A DNA stretch of 64,000 bases from Virgibacillus litoralis. Its GTDB lineage: Bacteria > Bacillota > Bacilli > Bacillales > Amphibacillaceae. The stretch lies in NCBI RefSeq assembly GCF_017873675.1, contig NZ_JAGGKK010000001.1, positions 372,001 to 436,000 of the forward strand. Reading direction: 5' to 3'. Within the stretch, counting starts at the first letter, position 1. The number at the start of each line of letters is the position of its first letter. Of the stretch, positions 41,790-51,753 are shown in pieces. The notes under the pieces are model-generated. The model was not told the origin of the DNA and did no database searches. It saw only the letters and a list, made by a program, of their open reading frames with translations. A program made the position numbers and the translations under genes.

Positions 41790-43266
41790 AATACCCCAGC
41801 TCCTTTAAATACCCATACATCCTACTTTCTATCTCCACTTGTTCTTTTTCTAACTTTTGGAGCTCGACTAATGCTTCAGCTACATCTATTTGTTCTTCCA
41901 CCTCAGTAGTATCAATATAGCGAGCAATATTTAGGTTATAATCGTTTTCCTTAATTTCTTCTAAATCAACTACTCGGCAGTATTTTTCTTGGTCTTCCCA
42001 TGAATCATAGGCCTCAACAATTTTTTCAATGTCTTCAGTTCTTAAGACGTTTTGATTCTTACCTTCTTCGTAGTCCTTTGAGCCATCCAGAATAAATACT
42101 TTGCCTTTATTTTCAGTATCTTTATTCCGATTTAAAATTAAAATACATGCTGGAATTCCAGTACCATAAAATAAATTGGAAGAAAGACCAATAACCGCTT
42201 CAACCAAATCTTCTTCTAACAAACCTTCACGGATTTTACCTTCTGCTCCTCCACGGAACAATACACCATGAGGCATTACAACTCCTGCTTTACCTTTATG
42301 ATTCAAAGTAGAGATCATGTGCTGGATAAATGCGTAATCACCTGCGTTTTTAGGAGGGATACCAAAACGGAAACGGCCATACTCATCACTTTCCGCTTCT
42401 TCTCGACCCCAATTTTTCAAAGAAAACGGTGGATTGGCAATTACGCGATCATAAAGAGACAACTCCCCATCTTCAGCAATAAGCTTTGGATCACGAATTG
42501 TATCCCCACGCTCGATTTGGTGATCGCTTAAGCCATGCAGCAACAGATTCATTTTACAAATAGACCACGTGTTTAGGTTACGTTCCTGTCCATGTAACGA
42601 TAGATTACGTGGGTCGCCACCCTCACTTTTTATGTAATCCACTGATTGAATCAACATACCACCAGAACCAGCAGTCGGATCACAAACACGCATTCCTTCT
42701 TCAGGTTTTATTAAATTAACAATCAACTCAACGACTTTGCTAGGCGTGTAAAATTCGCCGCCCTTTTTACCTGCATCATCGGCAAATTGCTTGATTAAAT
42801 ATTCGTATGCACGGCCAAGCATGTCGGGTTCAGATAAGTTACCTGTTGAAAGATCAATTGAAGAAAAATGTTGAACAAGCTGAAGCAATAATTTATCAGG
42901 AAGTTTTTCTTTATCGTTGAAGTCAATACTTGCAAGCACACCTTCAAGTGAAGTGTTTTCTTCCTCTAGCGCCTCAAACGCCTTGTTAATCGTGTTACCG
43001 ATATCTTGTGTCTGACTCTGAATATGTTTCCAACGAGCACGATTAGGCACAAAGAATTGGTGCTCATCACGGTCATACCATGCGTAATCATCACCCTCTT
43101 CTTGTTCAATTGTCTCAGCAGTTTCAACAAAATCATCACTCAAGCGTTTCAAAAATAATAAACCAAATATGTAATTTTTATAATCAGAGGAGTCAATGCT
43201 CCCACGTAATATATTAGCTGACTCCCATAAATGGGATTCCAGTTGCGGTAAAGTTAATTTACTCAT
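41782..43266 (-). CDS. hsdM: Type I restriction enzyme, methyltransferase subunit
   Basis: A 494-residue N6-adenine methyltransferase. CDPTAGSGGML (195-205) is SAM motif I and NPPF (278-281) is the catalytic motif IV. The N-terminal ~150 residues are the HsdM_N helical domain. It protects host DNA with HsdS. ATG 43266 follows GGAGGAAATT; the frame to 43281 is less likely. It is the first gene of the operon. Confidence 0.95.
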   Translation of the reverse strand: MSKLTLPQLESHLWESANILRGSIDSSDYKNYIFGLLFLKRLSDDFVETAETIEQEEGDDYAWYDRDEHQFFVPNRARWKHIQSQTQDIGNTINKAFEALEEENTSLEGVLASIDFNDKEKLPDKLLLQLVQHFSSIDLSTGNLSEPDMLGRAYEYLIKQFADDAGKKGGEFYTPSKVVELIVNLIKPEEGMRVCDPTAGSGGMLIQSVDYIKSEGGDPRNLSLHGQERNLNTWSICKMNLLLHGLSDHQIERGDTIRDPKLIAEDGELSLYDRVIANPPFSLKNWGREEAESDEYGRFRFGIPPKNAGDYAFIQHMISTLNHKGKAGVVMPHGVLFRGGAEGKIREGLLEEDLVEAVIGLSSNLFYGTGIPACILILNRNKDTENKGKVFILDGSKDYEEGKNQNVLRTEDIEKIVEAYDSWEDQEKYCRVVDLEEIKENDYNLNIARYIDTTEVEEQIDVAEALVELQKLEKEQVEIESRMYGYLKELGYCE

Positions 43267-43696
43267 TTTAATTTCCTCCATATGTATAGTTCTATGTTAC
43301 TAATTATAACAGAGATGGGGGCGGGAGAGTATGTGTTTGCGGTTGATTGGTATAGGGTGTCATGTTTTTGTGTATGATAGAAAAGGCATACTGGGATTAG
43401 TAAGTTTTAAAAGTTCATTCTACAATTGAGTTTGCTGAGGCAAAATACATTATTTATACCGTATTTATAAAACCAAGTATCTAGATAAGTGAACTAGTTA
43501 TAACTAGTGTTGATAAAGAACCTAAGGACGTTGAATTTACTACTTTTCTGTTATATTGTTTATTTAAATTAGGGGTCGCAGCCTCAATATAAGCATGGAT
43601 GCTAGGATAATAATACTCATAGTCATATTTGAAGTATCATCAACAAAAAGTAAAAATCATACGCTAAGCAAATTTAGTCTCATAAAAATTCCGTTT
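43267..43696. other. Intergenic region upstream of the hsd operon
   Basis: No convincing gene. A plus-strand frame of 35 codons at 43330-43437 follows a purine-rich stretch (GGGGGCGGGAGAGT). I cannot recognise it and I do not call it. The hsd promoter should lie at the left end. Confidence 0.4.
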
Positions 43697-44054
43697 CTAT
43701 CCATTACTACATTTGAAACCCAGGTTAAAATTGAATGAAAACCAAGCAAAAATATCATGACCTCTGTTACTTTTGATTCCGTTTTCCACATGATCTTGAT
43801 ATGCCTGAAAACGTCCCTCCGAATATCTCCCTTCTTGATCTGTTACCATCGCTGTTGGGGGAGTAGCGGAAAGGAAAATTATACGCATAGTGAAAATCTA
43901 CCTTACGTAAATCCTCCTTTATTTTTGTTTCTGGGCACACATGTTCTTCCTTGCTTCTCATCTTTTTAATACGCGGGAGTATTACATTTTTATAAAACAC
44001 TTGCTTAAAGTTGCCATTCACTTTTATCGATAGCCTATCAGCATCAACTGACAT
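43697..44054 (-). pseudogene. Unrecognised gene, frameshifted at a C5 run
   Basis: One frame starts at 44054 (MSVDADRLSIKVNGNFKQVF) and another continues from about 43870 (TAMVTDQEGRYSEGRFQAYQ, then DHVENGIKSNRGHDIFAWF). They join if one C is removed from the CCCCC run at about 43857-43861. This gives RYSPTAMVTDQEG. The joined protein would be about 118 residues. I do not recognise it. It lies between hsdM and the next minus-strand gene. Confidence 0.45.
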
Positions 44055-44141
44055 GTTATACTATATCTGCTCATTTTAATAGATTTCCCTTTATAAAGAG
44101 TGATAAAAACCACTACAAAGTGCAGTGTCGTAACTAAATGA

Positions 44142-44875
44142 TTAACCTTCTTCTATTTCTATCATCTGTACTCGTAATCCCCTTATAGTTTCAATAGACC
44201 ACACCTCAGTACAACCCCTAATATTGCCTATGTTTATTATTACATCTTCGTCTGAAAAGTCTGCTAATGCAATTCTATACTCTTTTTGCAATTTAAAGAA
44301 ACCTCTTTTATAAAACAAACCTAAGAATGGATTACCTTCATACTTTTCATATTCTAATGGATGAGTTTGCTTCTTCTCATTATAATAGGTTATTAAATCC
44401 CTCTTATACTCATAACCATTTTCTCGTAACCCTTTATCAAACTGAGAGAAAAAATCAGGAAGTTTAAACAATATAGCATCTCTTTCAGGAAACTGTTCTA
44501 ATAGACTATCTACAATTTCATCTTTTAATGTGTACGTGTCTCCATCTTTTATAAAGTCATTTTCTAATTTCAAATACGTAAAGCATAAAATAGGAAATCT
44601 CCTTACACCTTCATATGTATGATAAAATGATGCTGACCTTACATTTAAGGGATGTTTTTCACCATCAGGAGTTCCAATTATTATTATACTATTTTCTTTC
44701 TGGTTCGACTCCAAGCCCCTTCTTTGGAATCACCAATACCTTTATCTAATTGTTTCTTTTCTAAGTCAATAAATTTTCCGCTCAAACTAAAGTAAAAATT
44801 ACCATCTAAAGTCGATTCAACATATTGCTTATCTACAAATTTTAATAAAATGCCCAAGTCACTTTTATTTATCAA
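44142..44875 (-). pseudogene. Unrecognised gene with a frameshift
   Basis: The N-terminal part (44875 down to 44684) reads MINKSDLGILLKFVDKQYVE and KGIGDSKEGAWSRTRKK. The second frame (from about 44710) reads ENSIIIIGTPDGEKHPLNV and 170 further residues. They join near AGAAAGAAAA (44694-44703). The later part would need an unlikely TTG with no spacing from its ribosome site. The whole is about 240 residues, soluble, unknown. It may be an accessory gene of the nearby restriction system; that is only context. Confidence 0.5.
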
Positions 44876-45108
44876 TATTAATCAGCCACCCTCACATTAA
44901 AATATTTACTAATGTTCTAACATGGAATAGATTATGGTAATCTATATAATCATCAACAAACGCTAGTTAGTATTATATAAGCTGGGAAAAGGGACTTGAC
45001 CCTAGCTCCCTATTAATGGCTTCCTTAGTGTTCACTTAATAGATCGGCTTTAAATCTTACAGGTACATCAACACACAATTTGAAGATAACAGTGCATCTT
45101 CTGATCAA

Positions 45109-47207
45109 TTAGTAACGAATTTTAATACTTTTAACAAGGGATTTAGCTGGAATAGCGTCTTTTTTTAATGCACCAGCAAGTTCTTTTGACTGAGAATGCC
45201 ACAAATTAACGTTAAACTCCATAGGTAAATATGGAATAGGAGTGGGTTCCCAAATACCCCGTTCATAAACTAAGTTCCCATCTACATACCATTTGATTAA
45301 ATTATTTTGCCACTGAATCTCGTACAAATGAAAATCTTCATGGGCATCAAATCCAAGATCAATTATAACTGGAGTACCTCTATAGCCGTATTCCATCTTA
45401 CTGCCCTCTACTCCTGGATTAAAAAAGACATTTATCAACATCTTTGTTGTATCCTTACCCAAAAATTCTATGTCTATCTCTTGATGCGGACTATTACGAA
45501 ATAGAAAAATTCCAGTGATTAATCCTGAAACATTTGTAGGACGTAATTCAACAGAAAACTTGCCAAATAGATATTTTTCCTTAGTTACAAGGGCTGCAGA
45601 AGTAAATGAACGTACTGAGGTTTTCTCACAATTGAAATTTAATTCCAATACATTGTTCTCAATATTGTTTATATTATTTGGACTAAATATAGCTAAATTG
45701 CTTGGGAATGTATCGTCCCGTAATCGCCATTTATTTAATCCAAATTTTGTTTCTTTATTTAAAGACAATATACTGCTACATTCATTGCCACTATCTGTTG
45801 TTTGTATCCCAAAATGTTTCTGATTAGAAATTATCCAAGGTAAGTCATCAAATTTCATCTTCTGCGCTTTAAATGTTCTTTTCTTATAAGGTGTAAGTTC
45901 AAGCATATCAGAGTCCTCACTTTCTGGGAAAGGTATAGCAGGATATTCTAGATATAAAAATCGACAAAGTTCTCCCCATTTATCTGAACAGTCTTTCGAT
46001 AAATTAAGAATGTCGTTATTTGAAGCATTTTCCTCTATATTTTTTTCTTTCCTAGCGTAAATAAATTTAGCTTCAGGATAAAGCTTTCTAATTTCATCAA
46101 TTTTTAATGATGCTAACGAACTTATATTCACATAAGCATTAAAAAAGTTTTTACCTTTTCTATCCCAAAATTTTTCTTCTTCAGATTCGGGGAGCTTATC
46201 CAAATTGTAACAACAAGTATACCCTAATATCATTAGGGCATTTGCTATCGCAGTGAGTCCAGAATCAGGCTCTCCAAAAGCAAAGACTGGGGCTTTAAGT
46301 TTGGGGACCTTAAAAGTACTTTGGTCATTTCCAGTATATATACCCAACTGAGAAAATATAGGCATGATTGAATAAGAATTAGTTGATGGGACATCCAGTC
46401 TTTGTCTAATAATTGAATCATTAGCAATATAGACATTCAATTTATCAAATACTAAATTTAACCAAAGATCAACTGGACCATACACAGGTAACATACTCAA
46501 AATTTTTTGTGCACCTTCTTTAGACAGTATATATCCCGATGCGTTCCATATTCCTTTATAGGGTTTACTAACCACTTCTTCATTAATAACTTGATTTTGA
46601 TTAGCATTGCATTCCTTAACATACTCATATGATAGAAACAAAATATCAAATTCTTCATTCTGATTTCTTGTGAGTTGTTTCCATATGCTGTCAATTTCTC
46701 TACTAAATCCATATTTAAAATGGACGTCATCTTCCAAAATCAATGCATAGTTTATATTAGATTTAGAAATTAATTTCCAAATTTCTATATGAGATAACGC
46801 TATTGCTATTTCCTGTGGAGTCATATCAATTAGTACTGAACGAGGATCTAGCTGGGCAGAGACTTTGTCGTTTGGCTCAATAGCTAATTGATCAGCTAGA
46901 GAATATTTTGTAATTAAAAAATTACTATCAATTTTTTTTCAAGATACCTAGCATCTATAGCTGAGAATCTTCTTGTTAAACTGAATAAAGTATTCGATTT
47001 ATTTAAAAAAATTCGCTTTAACTCTTTACTTATTTGTTTCCATCTATGCGGTTTCCTGTCTAAGTTTATTACATAAATTCTCCCAATTGCACCATTTTTA
47101 TTGGCTGAAAACGCCTTTGTTTTTGGATGGATTTCCAATAGTCGTGATAAATAACTCAATCTAAATCTGAATCGATTTATAAATTTCTTTCTGTCTTTAA
47201 TATTCAT
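45109..47207 (-). pseudogene. GT25 glycosyltransferase / sulfotransferase-like / GH16 protein, frameshifted at an A8 run
   Basis: The N-terminal frame (47207-46914) contains AIGRIYVINLDRKPHRWKQI, the start of a glycosyltransferase family 25 domain. The next frame begins at 46824 but the coding pattern extends upstream to the A8 run (YLEKK|IDSNFLITKYSL...). One extra A there would join the frames into a protein of about 695 residues. NYALILEDDVHF holds the GT25 E-D-D motif. A middle part (VFAFGEPDSGLTAIANALM) resembles a sulfotransferase P-loop. SPHQEIDIEFLG is the GH16 active-site E-x-D-x-E. The shift may be reversible. Confidence 0.6.
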
Positions 47208-47225
47208 TTTGAAAATACATCCTAT

Positions 47226-48047
47226 CTACATAATATCTCCTAACCATTTTCTCCAATTTCTCTGATCCTTTCTATACTTTAAATTCCACTGAGGATTAGA
47301 TATATCATCCCAGTTCATTATTATTTCAAAGTCTAATGGACTACCTGTATTTTTTCTATTAAGAAAATATTGAACCACACTCGCACTAAAATTACCTGGA
47401 CCAGCAATTGATTGTATATCTTTCAAATCTGTACACTCATCTAAAAGATTATAAGTTGCTCTATTCAACGCTAATTCTATTAATGGATGCTTTGCGGGTG
47501 CCAAAATTGGGTCATTATTTACATAGTAAATATAATTTGGATTAACCCCCGAAAAGTGATAAAAATCATTAATCCTTACCATTTGATCAGTTGAAAGATC
47601 GTAACATAAAGGATGAACTTTCAAATTGTTATTTTCAAATAGAGAGTTCAAACGTACATTATTAAATTTATCATCTACATCTACATATAAACCACCTTTT
47701 TTGTAGAGATAGCAAAGCCTAAAGTAATCTGACCTCATTGCTGGGTGAATACATTTTTCATAAGCCTTGGCAAATTCATCACTAAAATTATCACTTATAA
47801 ATTTTTTCGCACTATCTCTATTGTAAACTATTTTTGGCATACCACTCTTTGTCCAAGTATCCATCACCTTTTTTACATCATCAGGGATTATTGTATCATC
47901 CCAATATTGAATTAATTGTTTAGGGATAGCACTATAAGAATTTGATCTATTTGTGTCAATGACTTCTCTTCTAAAAACGTTTTCAAATATATATTTAGAT
48001 CTTAGATTATCAGTTTCCGCCACTTCGGAAAAATTTAAGTAATTCAT
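47226..48047 (-). CDS. Glycosyltransferase with DXD motif (OCH1/TcdA-like)
   Basis: A 273-residue enzyme. AIPKQLIQYWDDTIIPDDVK starts the sugar-binding fold, AMRSDYFRLCYLYKKGGLYV follows and DVDD is the metal-binding DXD motif, as in capsular-polysaccharide and OCH1-type transferases. The donor sugar is unknown. It lies 18 bp upstream of the broken GT25-GH16 gene on the same strand, so both likely modify one surface glycan. No ribosome-site upstream is very strong. Confidence 0.82.
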   Translation of the reverse strand: MNYLNFSEVAETDNLRSKYIFENVFRREVIDTNRSNSYSAIPKQLIQYWDDTIIPDDVKKVMDTWTKSGMPKIVYNRDSAKKFISDNFSDEFAKAYEKCIHPAMRSDYFRLCYLYKKGGLYVDVDDKFNNVRLNSLFENNNLKVHPLCYDLSTDQMVRINDFYHFSGVNPNYIYYVNNDPILAPAKHPLIELALNRATYNLLDECTDLKDIQSIAGPGNFSASVVQYFLNRKNTGSPLDFEIIMNWDDISNPQWNLKYRKDQRNWRKWLGDIM

Positions 48048-48104
48048 TTCTATAAAACCCTTTCCAAGATACTTTTACGTCATCCATCGATAATAAGTTA
48101 TGCA

Positions 48105-48331
48105 TCATTCGCCCGGTGATCCATGAAATTCGAGAACACTTCTAATTTCCTCCAATCCGTAACTACTCTTGAACCACGTTGCCTTTTCGAATCCCTTTAT
48201 ATAAGAATTTTTATATAGCGTTGAATACAGCAGTCCGAGCAATTCTTTTAACAATAGGTTCTCTGGAATGTTATAGAACTGATACTTTCATTAGCTGAAA
48301 TTTTCGTTCCACCTTTATGGTTTCTTGCCAT
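48105..48331 (-). pseudogene. Unrecognised small gene, probably frameshifted
   Basis: ATG 48331 follows AGAGAGG and reads MARNHKGGTKISANESIS. A second frame continues FYNIPENLLLKELLGLLYST and FEKATWFKSSYGLEEIRSVL to a stop at 48105. The frames join near TATCAGTTCTAT. The intact product would be about 75 residues. I do not recognise it. It could also be two unrelated frames. Confidence 0.35.
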
Positions 48332-48528
48332 GTGTCCTCTCTTACTTCACGCTCATTCAGATTCACACAATCCAAAGAAAAATTCACTCTAATACTACTA
48401 TAACAGACAAAATATTCCAAAACTATACATTATTTGCATTATTAATTGACGTACTTAAATAAAGCCACACATACTAAAGCTTTATTAGACTTTCGCCACC
48501 AAATTATAACCCCTGCCAGCACACACTA

Positions 48529-48562
48529 AAAAACCCCTTCGAATAAACACATTCAAAGAGGG
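48529..48562 (-). terminator. Intrinsic terminator
   Basis: On the minus strand CCCTCTTTGAAT/ATTCGAAGGGG is followed by TTTTTTAG. It ends the deaminase gene. Confidence 0.8.
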
Positions 48563-48584
48563 TGATAGTCATAGCAGAAAACAA

Positions 48585-49844
48585 TTACGAGAAAATATTA
48601 ACATTCATTGTTGTTTCAGCAGGCTTTGTTTCTACAATAAATCCCCCATTCCGAATCGAATATAGAACTGGGGCTTGCGTGCGAATAGCTTCGTACTCCG
48701 AATCGGAATCGATGACAATTAAATTCGCCTTGTTCCCTTCTTTTACACCGTAGTCCTTTTCAATAGACAAAGCTTTTGCCCCGTTTGTTGTTATCAAATC
48801 GAGCGCAGTTACAATATGATCATAGTCAGTCATATGGCAGGCATGTAAGCCAACGTCGACGACTGGCATTAGATTTCCATTACCAAGCGGATACCAGGGA
48901 TCCATGATGGAGTCCAAGCCAAAGCAAACATTGATTCCAGAATCGGAAAGTTCTTTCACTCGTGTTAGCCCGCGACGTATTGGGTGATTGTCGAATCTTC
49001 CTTGTAAATGTAAATTTGCTTTCGGAAGGGCAACAAAGTTAATGTTTGCTTTTTTCAGCGTTTGGAACAGTTTGTAAGTATATGCGTTACTATACGAAGC
49101 CATTGCTGTCGTATGACTCGCGGTTACACGGTGTCCTATGCCCATTTTTAGTGATTCACCTGCGAGTACTTCCAAATATCTTGATTGGTCATCGTCAATT
49201 TCATCGCAATGGATATCGACTAATTTGTCGTATTTGTCAGCGAGTTCCAGTGCCTTTAACACCGACCGAACACCATCTTCACGTGTTAGTTCATAATGGG
49301 GAATTCCGCCAACGACATCGGCTCCCATTTCCAACGCTTTAACCAATAGTTCTTCTCCATTGGGTTTCGTGTAAAGCCCTTCTTGAGGAAGTGCCACGAT
49401 TTGCAAGTCCATCCAAGGCTTAATTTCCTCTTTCACTTCCAGTAGTGCTTCCAATCCTTTTAAAGTTGGATCACTTACGTCCACATGGGTTCGCACATGC
49501 TGAATGCCATGTTTTAGCTGCATTTTTATCGCCTGGAAAGCACGTTTTTTTATATCCTCTTTTGTTTCGTTTACAACTTGTTTTCTTTCAGACCAAATCT
49601 CAATTCCTTCAAATACCGATCCCGATTGATTCCATCTGGGTGTCCCAGCTGTTAGTGCATAGTCCAGATGAATATGTGGCTCAACATATGGGGGTAATAC
49701 AATTTTTCCACTTAGATCAATGATATGTGCATCATCTGCAGTATAATTCTTCGTATCCGGCGTTATCGTTTTTATATGGTCTGATTGAATTTCAATATTC
49801 CATTTGCCTTCCTGGCCATAGAGTTTTGCATTTTTTAAAAGCAT
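48585..49844 (-). CDS. codA: Cytosine deaminase-like amidohydrolase
   Basis: A 419-residue metal-dependent amidohydrolase. PYVEPHIHLDYALTAG (HxH), VDIHCDEIDDD (H and E), TASHTTAM (H) and CFGLDSIMDPW (D) match the metal ligands and catalytic residues of CodA-type cytosine deaminases. It would turn cytosine into uracil and ammonia; related enzymes use creatinine or isoguanine, so the substrate is likely but not certain. No permease gene adjoins. AAGGAGCGG lies before the ATG. Confidence 0.85.
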   Translation of the reverse strand: MLLKNAKLYGQEGKWNIEIQSDHIKTITPDTKNYTADDAHIIDLSGKIVLPPYVEPHIHLDYALTAGTPRWNQSGSVFEGIEIWSERKQVVNETKEDIKKRAFQAIKMQLKHGIQHVRTHVDVSDPTLKGLEALLEVKEEIKPWMDLQIVALPQEGLYTKPNGEELLVKALEMGADVVGGIPHYELTREDGVRSVLKALELADKYDKLVDIHCDEIDDDQSRYLEVLAGESLKMGIGHRVTASHTTAMASYSNAYTYKLFQTLKKANINFVALPKANLHLQGRFDNHPIRRGLTRVKELSDSGINVCFGLDSIMDPWYPLGNGNLMPVVDVGLHACHMTDYDHIVTALDLITTNGAKALSIEKDYGVKEGNKANLIVIDSDSEYEAIRTQAPVLYSIRNGGFIVETKPAETTMNVNIFS

Positions 49845-50070
49845 TTTTAAACCGCTCCTTCATCCTTTGGTTGGTTCATTTTCTCTTTTTGAGAAGAAAA
49901 TGGACACTTCTATCAAGTTGTTGCTTTACTACTTTATCTCCCATCCTAAATTATAAACCCACGTTTGTAGAAGAGCAAAAAAACCAATATGACAAAGCCC
50001 TAACTCTCACTTTGTTCAACTTTCCGAGGTCTCAACCTCCAGCCAGGAAAATGGTTAATCCTTGAAAATA
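49845..50070. other. Intergenic region before Rep-B
   Basis: No gene, repeat or structured RNA is evident between the deaminase start and the Rep-B copy at 50071. Confidence 0.4.
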
Positions 50071-50163
50071 TTAGAAAACTTGGCTTATCGCCAAGCCTTA
50101 ATGGCGAAAGCCTTAGTTGCACTTATGCAGTAAGAAAGTAGTTATACTTTCTTATCTGCTAAA
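50071..50163 (+). repeat. Rep-B, short complete copy
   Basis: TTAGAAAACTTGGCTTATCG, CCAAGCCTTAATGGCGAAAG, CCTTAGTTGCACTTATGCAG and the right hairpin GCAGTAAGAAAG/CTTTCTTATCTGC. The left hairpin bases differ from the 18473 copy but still pair (GGCTTATCGCC with GGCGAAAGCC). The right end runs into the U-tract of the terminator at 50161-50192. Confidence 0.9.
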
Positions 50164-50192
50164 AAAAGACATACCGATAAAAGTATGTCTTA
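50161..50192 (-). terminator. Intrinsic terminator of the SDR gene
   Basis: AAGACATAC/GTATGTCTT with a short loop, followed on the minus strand by seven T. Rep-B begins at the end of this tract. Confidence 0.85.
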
Positions 50193-50212
50193 GTCCAGCT
50201 CTATTCTAATTC

Positions 50213-50983
50213 TTAACGACTTGTATAACCAGCGTCAGCGTGAATTGTTGTTCCGGTTATATAAGATGACTGATCGGATGCTAACCAAAGACTTGCTTCA
50301 GCAATTTCTTCAGCTTTACCGAATCGGTTTAATAGACTTAGTTGTGGTGCGTATTCTTCAGCAGTATAGCCAAATTGTTCTAACGCTCCTCGTAGCATTG
50401 GTGTATCAATTGCACCTGGTGCTACTGAATTAACACGAATATTTTTATCACCATTTTCTAGTGCAGCAACTTTTGTCATTCCAACTACACCATGTTTCGC
50501 TGCAACATATGCAACGTTATCTGGTTGAGGGCGGTATCCACTTACAGATGAGATATTTACTATTGAGCCGCCTTCACCTTGTTCAATCAGTTGTTGTAAT
50601 TCGTATTTCATGCAGAGTGCAGTCCCTTTTAGATCGATAGCCATTAACTTGTCCCAATAATCTTCATCAAATTCTGCTACTGGTTTATCATCCGGAGTTA
50701 ATGCAGCATTATTAACAGCTACATCAAGACGCCCATATTTTTCAACAGTAGCCTTAACCATATCTTTTACCGGCTCTGCTTTTGAGATGTCAACTTTCAC
50801 AAAATATGCAGTTCCTCCACTATCCTCTATTTCTGAAACTACTTTTTTACCTTTTTCTTCATTCATATCAGCTACGACTACTTTTGCTTTTGCCTCAGCA
50901 AAAAGCTTTGCAGTTGCTTCGCCCATTCCCATTGCTGCACCTGTTACAATTGCAACTTTTCCTTCTAATACTGGAAAGGTCAT
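50213..50983 (-). CDS. Short-chain dehydrogenase/reductase
   Basis: A 256-residue Rossmann-fold oxidoreductase. VTGAAMGMGEATAK is the TGxxxGxG NAD(P) loop, NNAAL follows, and S in NISSVSG, Y and K in VAYVAAKHGVVGM form the catalytic S-Y-K. D in VVADMNEEKGK suggests NAD. It resembles 3-oxoacyl-ACP reductase and glucose dehydrogenase; the substrate is unknown. It diverges from a TetR-type regulator that probably controls it. ATG 50983 follows GAAAGG. Confidence 0.88.
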   Translation of the reverse strand: MTFPVLEGKVAIVTGAAMGMGEATAKLFAEAKAKVVVADMNEEKGKKVVSEIEDSGGTAYFVKVDISKAEPVKDMVKATVEKYGRLDVAVNNAALTPDDKPVAEFDEDYWDKLMAIDLKGTALCMKYELQQLIEQGEGGSIVNISSVSGYRPQPDNVAYVAAKHGVVGMTKVAALENGDKNIRVNSVAPGAIDTPMLRGALEQFGYTAEEYAPQLSLLNRFGKAEEIAEASLWLASDQSSYITGTTIHADAGYTSR

Positions 50984-51138
50984 TTTAATCATCCTTTCAA
51001 CTTTATATTGAAATCTTGTGGATCAACTCAAGTATAAGTATTTTATGAAAACGCCTCAATATGCAATAATATAGGAAATGTATAAAAACATACATATTAA
51101 TCGTTTTTGTCCATTAAAATGTGAGAAGGAGCATTTAT

Positions 51139-51735
51139 ATGTCTGTTCAGTATCCCGATAAACGTGTAAGAAGAACGATAGAGAACTTTAAAACAACCTT
51201 GTTATCAATAATGGAAACTAAAAATTTTGAGGACATTACAATAACTGAAATCGTTAATGTAGCAGATTACAACCGAGGAACCTTTTACGCCCACTATGAA
51301 CAAAAGACAGATCTTTTGGAAGCAATTATTGAAGATATGTTCGAGGAGATGGAAGAGTCTTTTCGAAAACCGTATCGAGGCTTAACAGAAGTCGACTTTA
51401 AGAATATATCACCTAATTCAATTGTTTTATTTGACCATTTTTTAAAGAACAAGGATATGTATAAACTTATGTTAAGTTCGAATACAAATTATAATTTCCG
51501 CGAAAAAATGACAGACAGATTAGATCAGTTATTTAGAGGCGATTTCGAATTCTCAGTTTCAGAGATTGACCCAAACATTGATATTAATCTTTTTAGCACT
51601 TATCGTATTCATGGCATTATTGGATTAATACTTGAGTGGATTGACAATGACTTTAAACAATCCCCATCTTACATGGGAGATCAACTAATTCATATACTAA
51701 GCTTTTACACACCGAAAATCTATATTAAAAAGTAA
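51139..51735 (+). CDS. TetR/AcrR family regulator
   Basis: A 198-residue repressor. The N-terminal HTH reads ITITEIVNVADYNRGTFYAH. The C-terminal domain (SIVLFDHFLKNKDMYKLMLS ... YRIHGIIGLILEWIDNDF) is the TetR_C type found in DhaS-like proteins. It lies head to head with the SDR gene, with 155 bp between starts, and likely binds there. ATG 51139 follows GAAGGAG at 7 nt. Confidence 0.9.
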   Translation: MSVQYPDKRVRRTIENFKTTLLSIMETKNFEDITITEIVNVADYNRGTFYAHYEQKTDLLEAIIEDMFEEMEESFRKPYRGLTEVDFKNISPNSIVLFDHFLKNKDMYKLMLSSNTNYNFREKMTDRLDQLFRGDFEFSVSEIDPNIDINLFSTYRIHGIIGLILEWIDNDFKQSPSYMGDQLIHILSFYTPKIYIKK

Positions 51736-51753
51736 TAGTCAGGCCTTTAATAT

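Noticed and set aside
37591-49723. Many plus-strand frames of 60-100 codons opposite hsdR, hsdM and the deaminase gene
   Set aside because: All are antisense shadows of well-supported genes.
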